A stretch of 64,000 nucleotides of DNA from Gonatopus flavifemur (taxonomy: Eukaryota; Arthropoda; Insecta; Hymenoptera; Dryinidae). The position numbers were made by a program, and so were the translations under genes. Shown piece after piece: positions 47,851-58,693 of this stretch; position 1 is the first letter of the stretch, and each line of letters begins with the position of its first letter. The stretch is taken from NCBI GenBank assembly GCA_018340375.1, contig JAFFJZ010000001.1, positions 14,092,001-14,156,000 on the forward strand. The letters run 5' to 3'. The notes under the pieces were generated by a model. It saw only the letters and a list, made by a program, of their open reading frames with translations. It had not been told where the DNA came from and made no database searches.

Positions 47851-49753
47851 GTGAATTAATAATCTTATTATACACTTTGTTCCTATAATTTTCAGATCTT
47901 TGAGATGTATTTCTGAATTGTTAAGTATTAATCTCAAGGTAGATGTTGAAAAAAATTCATGAAAATACTTGAATACGACCTTGATTTATATGCAGTTTTA
48001 TGATAAACTCTTTTATGTTCAACTCCTCGCTAAAAATACTGAGCACCAAAAGCAAATGAAAAAACATTCTCATGCTATAATGTGTGAATGATTATTGAAT
48101 TTCGATGATTAGGTTTATCTTGGTGAGAATAAAGGGTTAGAACGCGACGGAAGCGTAATCTAAGATTCATCTGAGCGTAACGATGAGTCATCTAGGCGTG
48201 ATTAAGGAGGGAATTGGAATATTCTCACGCTGATCAACATTCACTTCCTTTACTTTTGGATTTTCACCAGGTTATGCAAAGATTTTAGGTTTTGGTAACT
48301 TCATTCGTATAAAAGAGAAAACATGTTATTGAATTCATCGAATGAATGGAAAGCAATGGATATGATATACTTATTGAATCATTCAAATTCAAAGTATGCA
48401 CCTACAAATCACATGTTCAGTTATAAATATTGGATGAGTAATTCATGTTTTGAAATATTCTTAAATGCCTTTTTTTCCATAAATTGAATTCGAGTCAATA
48501 TTTTTCAAGATTGAATTCAGCAGCTATTCAGGATTTATACGATCATGATTTTGTTAAATTCACCATTTTCATGTTATAGCATATGAAATGGTATTATTTT
48601 TCTTCTACTTTTATATTGAGAACTCATGTTCTTATAGTAAGTTGAATTTTTTGTTTCAAAATATCCACCAGACACTAAGTTATCAGTTGAATAATGATAG
48701 CTATAATGTTACCTTCATTGAGCTCAAACGATAATGGTTTTGTATCCCTATATCCCGCTGGTCAGTCATGAAGGAGGTCAATCTTTCATTTTTTTACTGC
48801 TTATGTAAAAGATAATTACACGCCAGGTGAAGTCTGAATACACACGTCAGGATCCAATTGAACGCGATTTCCCATAAAAATACCAGCGATGTTGGCGTTC
48901 CAGACTAATGATCATTAAATGGAGGTTTAAACTGAATTTTAAAATGAACTCAAAAATTCAGAACATTTGAGAAAAAAGGAGAGAAAGAAAGAGGATAACT
49001 CGTTGCGAAATTTTACTTGAACTCCACTTTCGATATGATTCTCATTGAAAATAGAATAAATTATCGATAATGCATTTTCAAGAAATGAATATTATCCGTG
49101 GATTGCTTGGGTCGGATAATTCCGAAACACAATTCAACTGAAAACTTGAGTTGAAACTAATAGCGAGTTATGTAAAAAAAAAATTGGTAAATTTGCCGAA
49201 AAATTGAGACAGCAATTAATCCGAAGCAAAACTCAGGAAAAGTCACCAGGGTTTTGGTATAATACATCTCTATGATACCCAATGAGAACGGCTAGTTAAA
49301 ATGATATCAAAGTGATAACATTTTGACGGAATTTATGACTGCATTCTAATTGAGTTGTTTACATAGGACACCCTTCCACAAATTCAATTACAAATAGCAT
49401 ACTTTGATTTGAAATACCTTCGTTATGAAAGTGAATACAGGAACATTTCGAAAGTGTTTTAAATACTTTTCAAACGTATGTTCATGTCCGTTTCCATAAC
49501 GGAGAATTTCCTGTTCAATTACTGAACAATCTGGACTTGTATAGGTCTACAGTAAAATGTTTCTCATAATTTTTCTCAGAGTTTTTTTTATTCCCTCAAA
49601 AAATAAGATAGAACTCAATCTCTTTAGAAAATTTCCACTGCATGCAAGCACTTTTTATGTCAAAATGTACAGAAAATTTCCTACAAAACGCAAAAGAATG
49701 AATTCGTTGTGACAGCTACTCGTTTTTCATGTCCCTTTTCTCGCTGCTATAAT
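47851..49753 (+). other. Intron 3, left part
   Basis: Mostly unique AT-rich sequence up to a mariner inserted at 49756. No recognisable exon or gene. Confidence 0.5.
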
Positions 49754-51047
49754 TATCAGGTTGGCAACTAAGTAATTGCGGATTTCACTCATAGAAGGTG
49801 TCAGTTGAATTTTTAAGTTTGCAGACGTAGTACAAATGTAAAACACATCTTATTATTCGATAGTTGGCAATTCAGCTGTCAATCAGTAACAAAAGTTTTT
49901 TGATCGTTTGCGTAGTTTTCGTTTGGTGTTCGTTGAAAAATGGAAAATCAAAAGGAACATTTTCGTCATATTTTGCTTTTTTATTTCCGCAAAGGGAAAA
50001 ACGCATCGCAAGCTCATAAAAAGTTAAGTGCTGTTTATCGTGACGAAACCTTAAAAGAACGGCAGTGTCAAAATTGGTTTGCCAAATTTCGTTCTGGTGA
50101 TTTCTCACTCAAAGATGAAAAACGCTCCGGTCGTCCAGTTGACGTTGATGACGCCCTAATCAAAGCAATAATCGATTCGGATCGTCACAGTACAACACGT
50201 GAGATTGCAGAGAAACTTCATGTATCACATACATGCATTGAAAATCATTTAAAACAACTTGGCTATGTTCAAAAACTCGATACATGGGTTCCTCACGAAC
50301 TGAAAGAAACGCATTTAACGCAACGCATTAACATCTGCGATTTGCTAAAGAAATGTAATGAAATTAATGATCCATTTTCAAAACCAATGATGACTGGCGA
50401 TGAAAAATGGGTTGTGTACAACAATATCAAGCGGAAAAGATCGTGGAGCAGGCCAGGTGAACTAACTCGAACAACAGCAAAAGCTGATATTCATCAAAAG
50501 AAGGTTTTGTTATCAGTTTGGTGGGATTACAAAGGAATTGTCTACTTTGAACTCTTACCACCCAACCGAACGATCAATTCTGATGTCTACATTGAACAAC
50601 TAACGAAATTAAACAATGCAGTTGAAGAAAAGCGGCCCGAATTGACAAATCGAAAAGTTGTCGTATTCCATCATGACAATGCAAGGCCACACACATCTTT
50701 GGTCACTCGGAAAAAATTATTGGAGCTTGGTTGAGATGTTTTGCCACATCCACCGTATAGTCCTGACCTTGCACCATCTGATTACTTTTTGTTTCGATCT
50801 TTCCAAAACTCCTTGAATGGTAAAAATTTCAGTAATGATGATGATGTCAAATCGTACCTGATTCAGTTTTTTGCTAATAAAAACCAGAAGTTTCATGAAC
50901 GTGGGATTATGATGCTGCCTGAAAGATGGCAAAAGTTCATTGATCAAAATGGGCAATACATTACAGAATAAAGTTATTTAGTTCCATGAAAAAAGTGTCT
51001 TTGATTTTCTAACAAAAATCCGCAATTACTTAGTTGCCGACCCAATA
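49754..51047 (+). mobile_element. Mariner element 2, one nonsense mutation
   Basis: The body is 49756-51045 (1290 bp), flanked by TA. Both ends contain GGCAACTAAGTAATTGCGG, with three mismatches in the outer 29 bases. The TIR resembles that of the mellifera group (recalled, not checked). It carries a transposase frame broken by a single stop codon. Inserted in intron 3, same strand as the host gene. Confidence 0.92.
49940..50971 (+). pseudogene. Mariner transposase with one internal stop
   Basis: 343 codons in one frame, interrupted only by TGA at 50732-50734 where related transposases have Trp (LGW context), so one G-to-A change accounts for it. Present are helix-turn-helix regions, WVPHEL, TGDEKW (first Asp), HHDNARPH (second Asp) and YSPDLAPSDYFLF (third Asp, after the stop). 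The spacing is DD34D. The stop removes the third catalytic Asp, so this copy cannot make an active enzyme without readthrough. The near-intact frame indicates recent loss. Confidence 0.92.
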
Positions 51048-51215
51048 AAATAATTGTTATTCATTAGCTACCACAGCAATGAGATGTAGCTGTGTCCACA
51101 CAGGTCTTGTGTTTGATATATTTTTGTTACAGCAGCTACATTTTTCGCTGTTACAGCAAAGTGAGCAGCTATGACAGCTACCAAGTAATAGCGAATTATT
51201 TTTTTCCGTGAATAC
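51048..51215. repeat. CAC-type fragment with CAGCTACATTT words
   Basis: Right end GAATTATTTTTTTCCGTG near 51213, preceded by GCTGTGACAGCTACC-like words as in the 16110 element. The left part is probably separated by the mariner insertion. The left end was not located. Confidence 0.4.
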
Positions 51216-51433
51216 TGGATTCAAACTACGAATTCCCAGAATGACAAGTCGCATCGCTAAATACCCGCCGACGTGGGTGATATAAATCATTTACATGTTA
51301 AAGAGCGGACAAAAAATTTAATTGATCAACGTACGGATTGAGTAGATATATCCAACATCTGACAAATTTGTTTCTCTCACGAGAAAATAATGACCATCCT
51401 CTAATTTCTTCCATCTTGTGTATGTTATTTAAG

Positions 51434-51606
51434 GTCGATGGCGTTGAACTGAACATCACAGCGGGATCAAAAGAACGTCTCCATCATTTCGTCAAAGGAC
51501 TGAGGGATGAGTTGGTCCGAAAGTCGAAGGACAAGAGGATACTCATGGCTCTACCAAAGAAATCCGAGGACATCGCCAAACAATTCGACCTGAAAGAACT
51601 CACCAA
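51434..51606 (+). CDS. Chitinase-like protein, exon 4 (degenerate catalytic site)
   Basis: 173 bp, acceptor ATGTTATTTAAG, donor AA|GTAAGT. Encodes residues 119-175 plus two bases. Residues 120-127 read DGVELNIT at the position of the GH18 signature DGxDxDxE. The first Asp and Gly remain, the second Asp is Glu, the third is Asn, and the catalytic Glu is Thr127. Chitin hydrolysis by the normal mechanism is therefore excluded. The following helix and strand (LHHFVKGLRDEL, KRILMALP) fit the barrel. Confidence 0.88.
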
Positions 51607-51895
51607 GTAAGTATCGTAGTTGGGTTTTCAATCATCTTCATGGACCGTTGATAATAATAAGAGTCAGTACAATTGTACAAGACTCTTCCTAACGCTTAGC
51701 AGGCTTAGTTGATGATAGGTGAAAGGGAACTCTGAGATTTTTTTCCTTTCCTTCACACGAATGACCGCCTCCCCATTACACAAAGTTCCGGAATTACGCA
51801 TCGCTTATATGGATTGTGCAATGCGTGTTAAGAGTAATTCCACAAATAGTAGTTCGCATTTTTCATTCGGTTCCCACATAACGTGAGTAAGGTAG

Positions 51896-51942
51896 ATAGG
51901 TTGGTAGGTAGGTAGGTACGTACGTACGTAAGTAGATAGGCA
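51896..51942. repeat. GGTA / CGTA microsatellite
   Basis: About ten tetranucleotide units passing from GGTA to CGTA and AGTA. Confidence 0.8.
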
Positions 51943-52381
51943 ATTCAATAAAAATATCATTTCGCTCCATTTCAAATCTCTGATCTTCCGGTCGTTGACT
52001 TTCGGCTTACCTTGAAAATGTTCGTAGATGATTACTCTCATTTGCTAGTCGTGGACGTGTAAAAATTGGGATATTTTCTTGAATGGAATTGTTGAGTATT
52101 TCAGTACACGAGCAGTGGATAACCTTAACCTCTTTTGAATCAACATTAACAAAAGATTGATAAGGAGAGTTTCCTTGGAGGGAAATTATGGGTTGGAAAT
52201 TTATTGTGTATAGTGGAATGTTGAGTATGGTGATTAACATAAAATCGATAATTATTATTCACATACGTGATAGTTGTTAAATGTCAAAATGATATCTGCA
52301 ATGATTATGCATTCGATGGGAAAAATGTTGTGTATTTTTTTTTTTATTATATAGTTAGTCATTTCAAGAAAATTTTTATTT

Positions 52382-52786
52382 TTAAGGGGACTAGAGAGAA
52401 GAAGAACTTGGGGGCGTTGGCGAAGAGAAGAGTCAAATTTGGCGCGAAATTCTTTCAAAAGGTACGTAATTAATACATATTCAAAGTGAACGATAATGAT
52501 TTACCTACTTGGAATTGCGCACTCCCGCGTACTTTGAATTTTCAAATGATTTCTGAAGGCTAAAAAATAAAATTGTAAAATTTCAACCTCTAAATGTCAA
52601 CAAATTTTACATCTTCAGCCTTCAGAAATCATTTGAAAATTCAAAGTGCGCGGGAGTGCGCAATTCCAAGTATGTAAATCATTATTATTCACTCTAAATA
52701 TGTATTAATTACGTACCTTTTGAAAGAATTTCGCAACAAATTTGACTTTTCCCCTCTTCCACTCCCCCATGCTCTAGTCCCCTTAA
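52382..52786. mobile_element. TTAA-flanked palindromic MITE
   Basis: The body is 52386-52782 (397 bp). It starts GGGGACTAGAG and the inverted right end is identical, with TTAA on both sides. The arms pair over most of the element, for example the GGAATTGCGCACTCCCGCG region (about 52512) and its complement (about 52650). Non-coding. Confidence 0.85.
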
Positions 52787-53404
52787 TCATATATTCTCAA
52801 TTGTATCAGTAATGGATGAGCATTATTTATGTTGAAGCGTTGGACTACTGCAGAACGAAACAAAATTCAACAAACGCCACGTCTACAATTTGACGGAAAA
52901 TTTTTCATAAGATGTTTTTTAGATTTTTTATGCAACATTTTTCGTCAAGTTTTGGACGTTATGTTTCTTAGGAACAGACAAATTTTCAGAACGAACTTCC
53001 ATTATATCACCAATGAATTATGTTGCAGAAGTTTCAATCGTTTATCGAAACCAATTAACAATCGAATAATGGAATACTCAGCTGTTAGCCACATAGCCCC
53101 AGATGTTCCAGCAATATTACATTTGGGATGTGTAATATTCTGGAAAATGTCTCAAGAAGATTGTCAGAATGTCTGCAGGATGTCTTATGTCACCATCTTT
53201 GTAACATTCTGGAGACATTCTCAAATATAACTGTGATCATTTCAGCGATATTCTGTACGGAAAAAATTGTAGCAATCACATATATTAAAAAGCTTAAAGA
53301 ATATTACTTTGGATTGAAAAAAAATTTCTTCAGAGTTTACTTCTACAAATGTTGAACAAGCTTGGTCAGAATCACTTTGAGTGGAAGAAAACCTGCTGCG
53401 AAGT

Positions 53405-53525
53405 CTATTATTAGGAAGTTCCGCAGTGGGGATTGAACCCGGGTTTTGCGAGTGAGAGTCAAGGCTTCTATCACATCAGCTGATCTCCGAGATGACGACA
53501 CTATTCCCAAAGTGCTATTGATTAT
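53405..53525 (-). mobile_element. SINE family 2, copy b (tRNA-derived)
   Basis: The reverse strand carries GGAGATCAGCTGATGTGATA (A-box position) and GGTTCAATCC (complement of 53430-53439). It is highly similar to 28200-28310. The adjacent frame on that strand is a by-product. Confidence 0.65.
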
Positions 53526-53579
53526 AATCATCGTGATGGGAGTTTCAAGGATTTGTTTTGTGAAATATCGACCAATCGA

Positions 53580-53980
53580 TTCAGAATCTTCCGGCATAAA
53601 AAATGAGTAGATCTTGGGAGTGAGTTTGTTTTGACCTCAACTTTGAAATTTTACACAGTGCTGAGTAAGATCGATGGAAAACTTTCGAGAATTTGTTGCT
53701 GTGGGATGAAGACTAATCGATTCAGAATCTCCTGAAATGAAAAATGAATGGGACTTGAGAGGAACGTCTTTTGAAAAGTGCACCTCAAAAATTTAACCAG
53801 TGCTGGAGCAAATTGATGAAAAACTTTCAAAAATTCGCTTCTGTGGGATATAGACCAATCGCTTCAGAATTTTCTGAAATGTTAAATGAATACCACTTGA
53901 GAGACACTTTTTTTGAAAAGCCCACTTGCAAATTTTACCAAATGCCAGAATGAATTGATATAAGAATTTCAAAAATTTGT
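53580..53980. repeat. Short tandem duplication, about 130-150 bp units
   Basis: Three diverged units share CCAATCGATTCAGAATCTTC..., GAATGGGACTTGAGAG..., and TTTTACCAGTGCTGGAG blocks (near 53570, 53710 and 53850). They lie inside the GCCACATAGC element. Confidence 0.55.
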
Positions 53981-54965
53981 CTCCGTAGGATGAACGATTC
54001 TAAGAATTTATTAAAAAGGCCTTTCTCAATAGTTGCGCTGCGTAGGTATTTTCTTCATCGATCATGTGTTTTTCAGCGTAATAAATTGAATTTTTCAGTG
54101 GAATAAAATAATTTGATTACCGATAAAAGATAAGATTTGTTCCGAGGCAAACAATTTTCCTTTCACTGTAAGATAAGCATTTGTATTGACAAAGCAAATT
54201 TGTTGATGAAAATTTTTCATTCACAATAACAAATGTTTTTTCTCAGTGAGCGTTTGAAATCGAAAAACTCTTCTCTCACAAACCCTGTTCATTCTTCTTT
54301 GAAAGAAGAATTTCATCTGAGGAAAACATCTTTGTAATGGACGAATACTCACACTTCTGATTAAGTTTGAATCAATTAGCATGAATAACAAAATAATGTT
54401 TCTTCAACTTTCTAACTATCCTGAACCCAGACTTTGGAAAATTTCAGAATTGTTTCATTCACAGAATATTTTGAATATAACATTGTCAGAACATTTCAAA
54501 ATGTAATATATACGATATTTCAAAAAGAAGATTGTCAGAATATTTACCATGAAACATTGCATACGTAATATTTACGCAATCTTCTGGGAACATTTCAACT
54601 GGAATGTTTCAAATGAGACATTCTTAATATTCTGGGAATATTCCTGAGATATTCAGTGCTATGTGGTTATAACAGCGTTGGGGTCTTATAAAGATCCAAA
54701 ATCTTGCGGGACATCCTTTGAACCGTGTTTCCATTTCCAAGAAGTTAATTCGAGAAGATAAACATGTATGATTTATCAGAATTTGTAAGTTTGAATTGTC
54801 GTTTCGCTTTTATAAACGATTCAAACTTCAGATGCATAACGAATTGATGAAAAAAATAGCGGCTGTGCAATATTTCTTTGTTAAAGTCTTCTTCCAATAG
54901 AGTGAACAGATGAACCAGTGTCTGTGCACTGAAAGAATTTTTTTGTAAAAATTACCGTGAAATTC

Positions 54966-56159
54966 CACACTGTAAAAAAAATCGGTAAATTTACCGAACT
55001 TTCCTTCGGGAATCGTCCAAAACTGGTTCGGTAAAGAGTTTTACCGAACTATCTTCGGTAAAACTCAGGTACCATGATTTTACCAATGTTGTTCGGGAAA
55101 ATTTTGGTCCATGATATGTGGAGTTAGAAAAAATTTCGAAGTGAAAAAGAACTACTCGTAATGACAGGTTTTTTAATCATTTCAGAAGATTTGGAATCAA
55201 ATGGATCATACGAGGAAAACATTTTGTTCATGTTTCGCTTTATCTCAAACCACGACTTATAGAAAAAATTCCGAATTTTGAAAAAAAAAACGTACTGGTA
55301 GAAACACGTTTCTTATCCGATTCAACAGATTTGGAATCGAATGGTCCATATGGGAAAAACAATTTATTTTTCACTTCTCCCTTTATTTTGAATCAGGACT
55401 TGGAAAAAATTTCCAGGTGGATTTTTTTCAAACAACTTCGGTAAATTTACCGAAGTTTTTGTAATCCATGAGAGGGCTTATAAGAAATTTCGAGTTTTGT
55501 AAAAAAACGTACTGGTGGGGACAATTTTGTTAGCACGGTCCTGAAAATTTACCAAAAGTAACTGAAAATTCACACCTCGTCTATCTTTTTGTGTATTCTA
55601 AATATGAAACATATGTGGACTTCCAAGGTGGCTGTCCAGCATGTCGCGCCATAGCTCAGCGGTTAGGTCTTAGGTTTCAGTCGGTAGGTAGGTAGGAATG
55701 TAGGTTCGAACCCCGCTAGGTAGGTATGATTTTCTCTTCATCTGGATGGAGTGATCAAGTTCCTCAGTGATCTTGAAACACAAGAAATATGCGAAATCAG
55801 TTCGCGTGATAAAATTTTTTTTAAATTTTTATGAATATTTCGAGCAATAATTTTCCAGTACATGTTAATTGTGATACAAAACTGCAGAAAACTCACGAAT
55901 TTCGGTAATTTCACCATACTATTTCGGCAATTTTGAGCCATTTGATTCCATATTTTTCCCGAGGATAACCCGTAAAATTACCATCCTATTTCGGTAATTT
56001 CAAGTTACTCGAGTTCATATCATTCCCGAAAGTAATCGGTAAAATTATCGGATACATTTAAAATTATTCCCGATACCAATTGGAAATTTTACCGAAAGTT
56101 CGGGTTAATTGCTTCCCGAATATTTTCGGTAAATTTACCGAAATTTTTTTTACAGTGCA
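54966..56159. mobile_element. CAC element, TTCGGTAAATTTACCG array, TSD CA
   Basis: The body is 54968-56157 (1190 bp), CACTGTAAAAAAAATCGG...AATTTTTTTTACAGTG, with CA outside. The arms are arrays of TTACCGAAATTTCGGTAA words. A SINE of family 1 sits in the centre (55588-55793). It is inserted in the 54927-56351 element. Confidence 0.82.
55588..55793 (+). mobile_element. SINE family 1, copy b (tRNA-derived, well preserved)
   Basis: Perfect pol III boxes: A box TAGCTCAGCGG (55652-55662) and B box GGTTCGAACCC (55703-55713). The head TTTGTGTATTCTAAATATGA and tail CTTGAAACACAAG are complementary over GTGT/ACAC. Not a real tRNA gene: the anticodon region is replaced by GTAGGTAGGTAGG and the acceptor stem does not pair. 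Homologous to 34146-34357. Confidence 0.82.
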
Positions 56160-56709
56160 GTAATCGAAGGACAAGTAAAAATTCTTCGAAAAATTACTGT
56201 GCAGCCTGTAGAAATGAGTGAGTTTTCAAACAGTTGGAAGTGATAGTTTCTATAAATCTTACAAACTGCACAGTAATATTTCTAAAAATTCTTACTTGCC
56301 CTTCGATCACTGAAATTCCACGGGAATTTTTCAAATAAAATTCTTTCAGTGTGGCAATTGCTGATCTCAAACGAAAAAAAAATTCTCTTCAATTAACGCA
56401 TAAAAACCACTCAAGAAGTACGTAAGATATTTTTAAAATATCAATTTTACCAGAAATGTTCCGTTATTGAAAAATTGAAATAGTTGAAAATTTCTGGAAA
56501 AAATTGTTGGAAAACTTTATAATAAAAGGATTATGCGCAATTTCTGCAGGAAACCCCGTTTTGAATGCATATTTGAATTTTCAAGTCGATTGGTAAAGGT
56601 TTGTTCTAAGAAAAAAGAAACGCGGGCCGATACTGACTCAGTATGGTTGCCAGAGTTGCCAAAACTGGCAAATTCAACGCTACTATAGCTTCCAAAGCTG
56701 GTAAGATGT

Positions 56710-56959
56710 CACACTGGGAAAACGTTTGTTTCGGCGGAAAAAAATTTTGGTTGAAATGACCGCAAAGAAACTTTTTGGTTGGCTGGAATGAAATTTGTTT
56801 AGGATAAACAAAATTCATTCGTCTGTATTAAAGCCTTAATTATTGTGAACCAAATTCTATTCACCCCAAATGAATTTGATTTCAGCCAACCAAAAAGTTT
56901 CTTTGCGTTCATTTCAACCAAATTTTTGTTCGGCTGGAACAAAGTGTGTTTTCAGTGCA
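56710..56959. mobile_element. CAC element, TSD CA
   Basis: The body is 56712-56957 (246 bp), CACTGGGAAAACGTTTG...GTGTGTTTTCAGTG, with CA outside. Inner arms AAAGAAACTTTTTGGTTGGC and complement. The two open frames across it are by-products of the palindrome. Confidence 0.82.
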
Positions 56960-57049
56960 GAATGAAAACATCATCATTACACAACCGTGTCAGTATTGCT
57001 GATTTATGTGCGCCTATTGTGATAGAACTCGGCATTCCAATCTCCTCCA

Positions 57050-57310
57050 AACAGTATTGATTTAATATCGGTCCAAGACTGTCTGTCCATACGAACCAAC
57101 CCAGCTGTAAATTTCCCTCCTTGAAAATCGGACTATCTAAGGCCCTGTCTTGGCCTAGACTGTCCTAACTTGATCCAAGGCAAGGTCTTAGATCCAAAAA
57201 GTTCCATTTCTAGCAGGAAATACTCTATTAAATCCTGAATAAAACCAATTGTTTTCGCCGAGGTCTAGCATATAAAACCTTGTTAGTACCTTGGCTAGTT
57301 TTGACAACCC
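57050..57310. repeat. GGTCTTGGCC-type motif array
   Basis: Words such as CCAAGGCAAGGTCTTAG and GGCCTAGACTGTCC repeat in both orientations, and continue at 57930-58020 (CTTGGCCCAGATCG). Similar vocabulary to the interior of 36095-36804. Ends not defined. Confidence 0.45.
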
Positions 57311-57693
57311 CGGCAAGTTTCACTTTGGTGGTTTCCAAAAGCACGCATTTGAAGTGTTAAGTAGGAGAAGATCATAGATAATTTGTATATACCTTTAATT
57401 TATGATGCCTGCACCATACAATTGGCTCGCCAGATTGTTGTATTGCTCCTTCGCTCCTTTTCTAAACATCTTCAACCTGATCCCGTCCCTCTCACAGCTT
57501 CAGACAGCAATTCCTCTGCACGCTTATTTATCATCTCTTTGAGCTCATTTTTATGGCCATGAGGTCACATAATAAAGAGCTGTTAATATATAGCATAAAA
57601 CAACATTATCCAACTATATCCAATACAATTTGACCACTCGATCTGAATTTTGGGATCAAGACTCGAGACTTCAAATTGGACCATCAAAGGCCC

Positions 57694-57932
57694 TACACGC
57701 AGAAAAATATATTTTTAAAATTCCCATAATTTATTGAGGATCAGCGCCAGTCTGTGACGGATGAAATTATTTACCTGAATATAGCTTCAAAAGTACCATA
57801 ATTTCTTGTAGAAATACGTCTAATTATGGGACTTTTTAAAAGTAAATTCAAGTGGAAACTCTATCTGTCAGAGACTGGCGCTGATCCTCAATAAATTATG
57901 GGACTTTTCAACACATCTGTTCTCTGCGTGTA
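57694..57932. mobile_element. CAC element, TSD TA
   Basis: The body is 57696-57930 (235 bp), CACGCAGAAAAATATATTTT...TGTTCTCTGCGTG, with TA outside. The arms contain TTGAGGATCAGCGCCAGTCT and its complement. Homologous to the element at 61080-61345. Confidence 0.85.
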
Positions 57933-58041
57933 GCTTGGCCCAGATCGCGCCAATTTGACCCAAAGCAGGGCCTGAGATGCCAAAGAGTCACATTCCTTGA
58001 TGGGTACTTGGGAATAGGCTACAGGGATCATAAACAGTGCT

Positions 58042-58173
58042 CCCCAGGTAGCAACGCAGCGCTTCAAATGCACGTTTGAAACGCATAAACCTGCATTACT
58101 TCAGTACATTTTTCAGGCACTTATGGTAATGTCCAATTAATGCGCACTCTAAGCACTGCGTTACTTCCTGGTT
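58042..58173. mobile_element. Short TIR element with GCGTT words
   Basis: Left CCCAGGTAGCAACGCAG and right (inverted) CCAGGAAGTAACGCAG bracket about 130 bp of ATGCACGTTTGAAACGC-like words. The TSD is not clear. Confidence 0.5.
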
Positions 58174-58302
58174 TGGAAACGTTTTTACAATGTCAAAGCA
58201 CATTTTAAGCAAAAAAATTTCAATCCTTCGAAACTTTTAAAATTGTCTTGATCTCTCGAATGCATAATCTCATAATTCATATCGTATAATTCAACTTTCC
58301 AG

Positions 58303-58573
58303 ATACGTGGATCTTTTCACCATTTCGACTCATTACTTAATGGACACAGACGAGGCGTATCACACCTTCCACCCATCTCGTCTGATGGGCATTTTTGATA
58401 TGTTGAACACGGATAGCTTGGTCGACCTAATTCACGGATTAGGAGTACCAAAGAGGAAAATTTTAATAACAGTGCCATCGAGCGCTTACAAATTCACATT
58501 GAAAAACGAGAATGACAATGTGCCAAGATCATCAACAGTTGAAAGAGAACCCAATGTCATCGATCGATCAGAG
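58303..58573 (+). CDS. Chitinase-like protein, exon 5 (GH18 middle)
   Basis: 271 bp, acceptor CAACTTTCCAG, donor GAG|GTAACG. Encodes residues 176-266. YVDLFTISTHYLMD occupies the place of the GH18 strand carrying MxYD, but those residues are Ser184-Thr-His-Tyr here, so the substrate-assisting Asp is missing too. VPKRKILITVPSSAYKFTL matches the following strand (KLVLGLPFYGRSFTL type). This is the best family match in the gene. Confidence 0.9.
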
Positions 58574-58693
58574 GTAACGATTTACATCTCTTTATATGAA
58601 TTGAATTGTAGTATTCGATAGAGTCATGCACATTGCACAGTTATTATGGATCCAAATCAGAGTCATTGATGTACGCTTTTTTGTTACTGTTAG

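Larger units (their letters stand above)
53086..54669. mobile_element. GCCACATAGC element with motif array and SINE, TSD TA
   Basis: The body is 53088-54667 (1580 bp), with ends GCCACATAGC and inverted ACCACATAGC, and TA outside. The end regions (53090-53220 and 54420-54665) are arrays of GAATATTCCAGAATATT / ACATTCTGG words. The middle (53340-54330) carries a SINE of family 2 and degenerate repeats of ATTCAGAATCTCCTGAAATG units at about 53590, 53720 and 53860. Related in its ends to the CCC...GGG family. Confidence 0.7.
53012..54846. mobile_element. ATGTT/AACAT element copy 7, split by a 1.6-kb element
   Basis: The outer body is 53020-54838, starting ATGTTGCAGAAGTTTCAATC. The flanks AATGAATT (53012-53019) and AACGAATT (54839-54846) match at seven of eight. 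The left portion ends at TCAGCTGTTA near 53087 and the right portion resumes near 54670. The final AACAT has decayed to TGCAT. Confidence 0.8.
54925..56353. mobile_element. CAC element, TSD TG, carrying another CAC element
   Basis: The outer body is 54927-56351, CACTGAAAGAATTTTTTTG...AAAATTCTTTCAGTG, with TG on both sides. Its own sequence outside the insertion is an inverted pair built of AATTACTGTGCAG and CTTCGAAAAATT words. Confidence 0.8.
51607..58302 (+). other. Intron 4 (6.7 kb)
   Basis: Starts GTAAGT and ends TTTCCAG. Contains a short GGTA/CGTA microsatellite, a TTAA-flanked MITE, a triply nested ATGTT element, two nested CAC elements with a SINE, and further array elements, all listed separately. 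Stretch 51640-52380 is otherwise unique. No nested gene. Confidence 0.7.

Noticed and set aside
55640..55725. Possible functional tRNA gene
   Set aside because: A and B boxes are good, but the acceptor and anticodon stems do not form and a second diverged copy shares long flanks, so it is a SINE.
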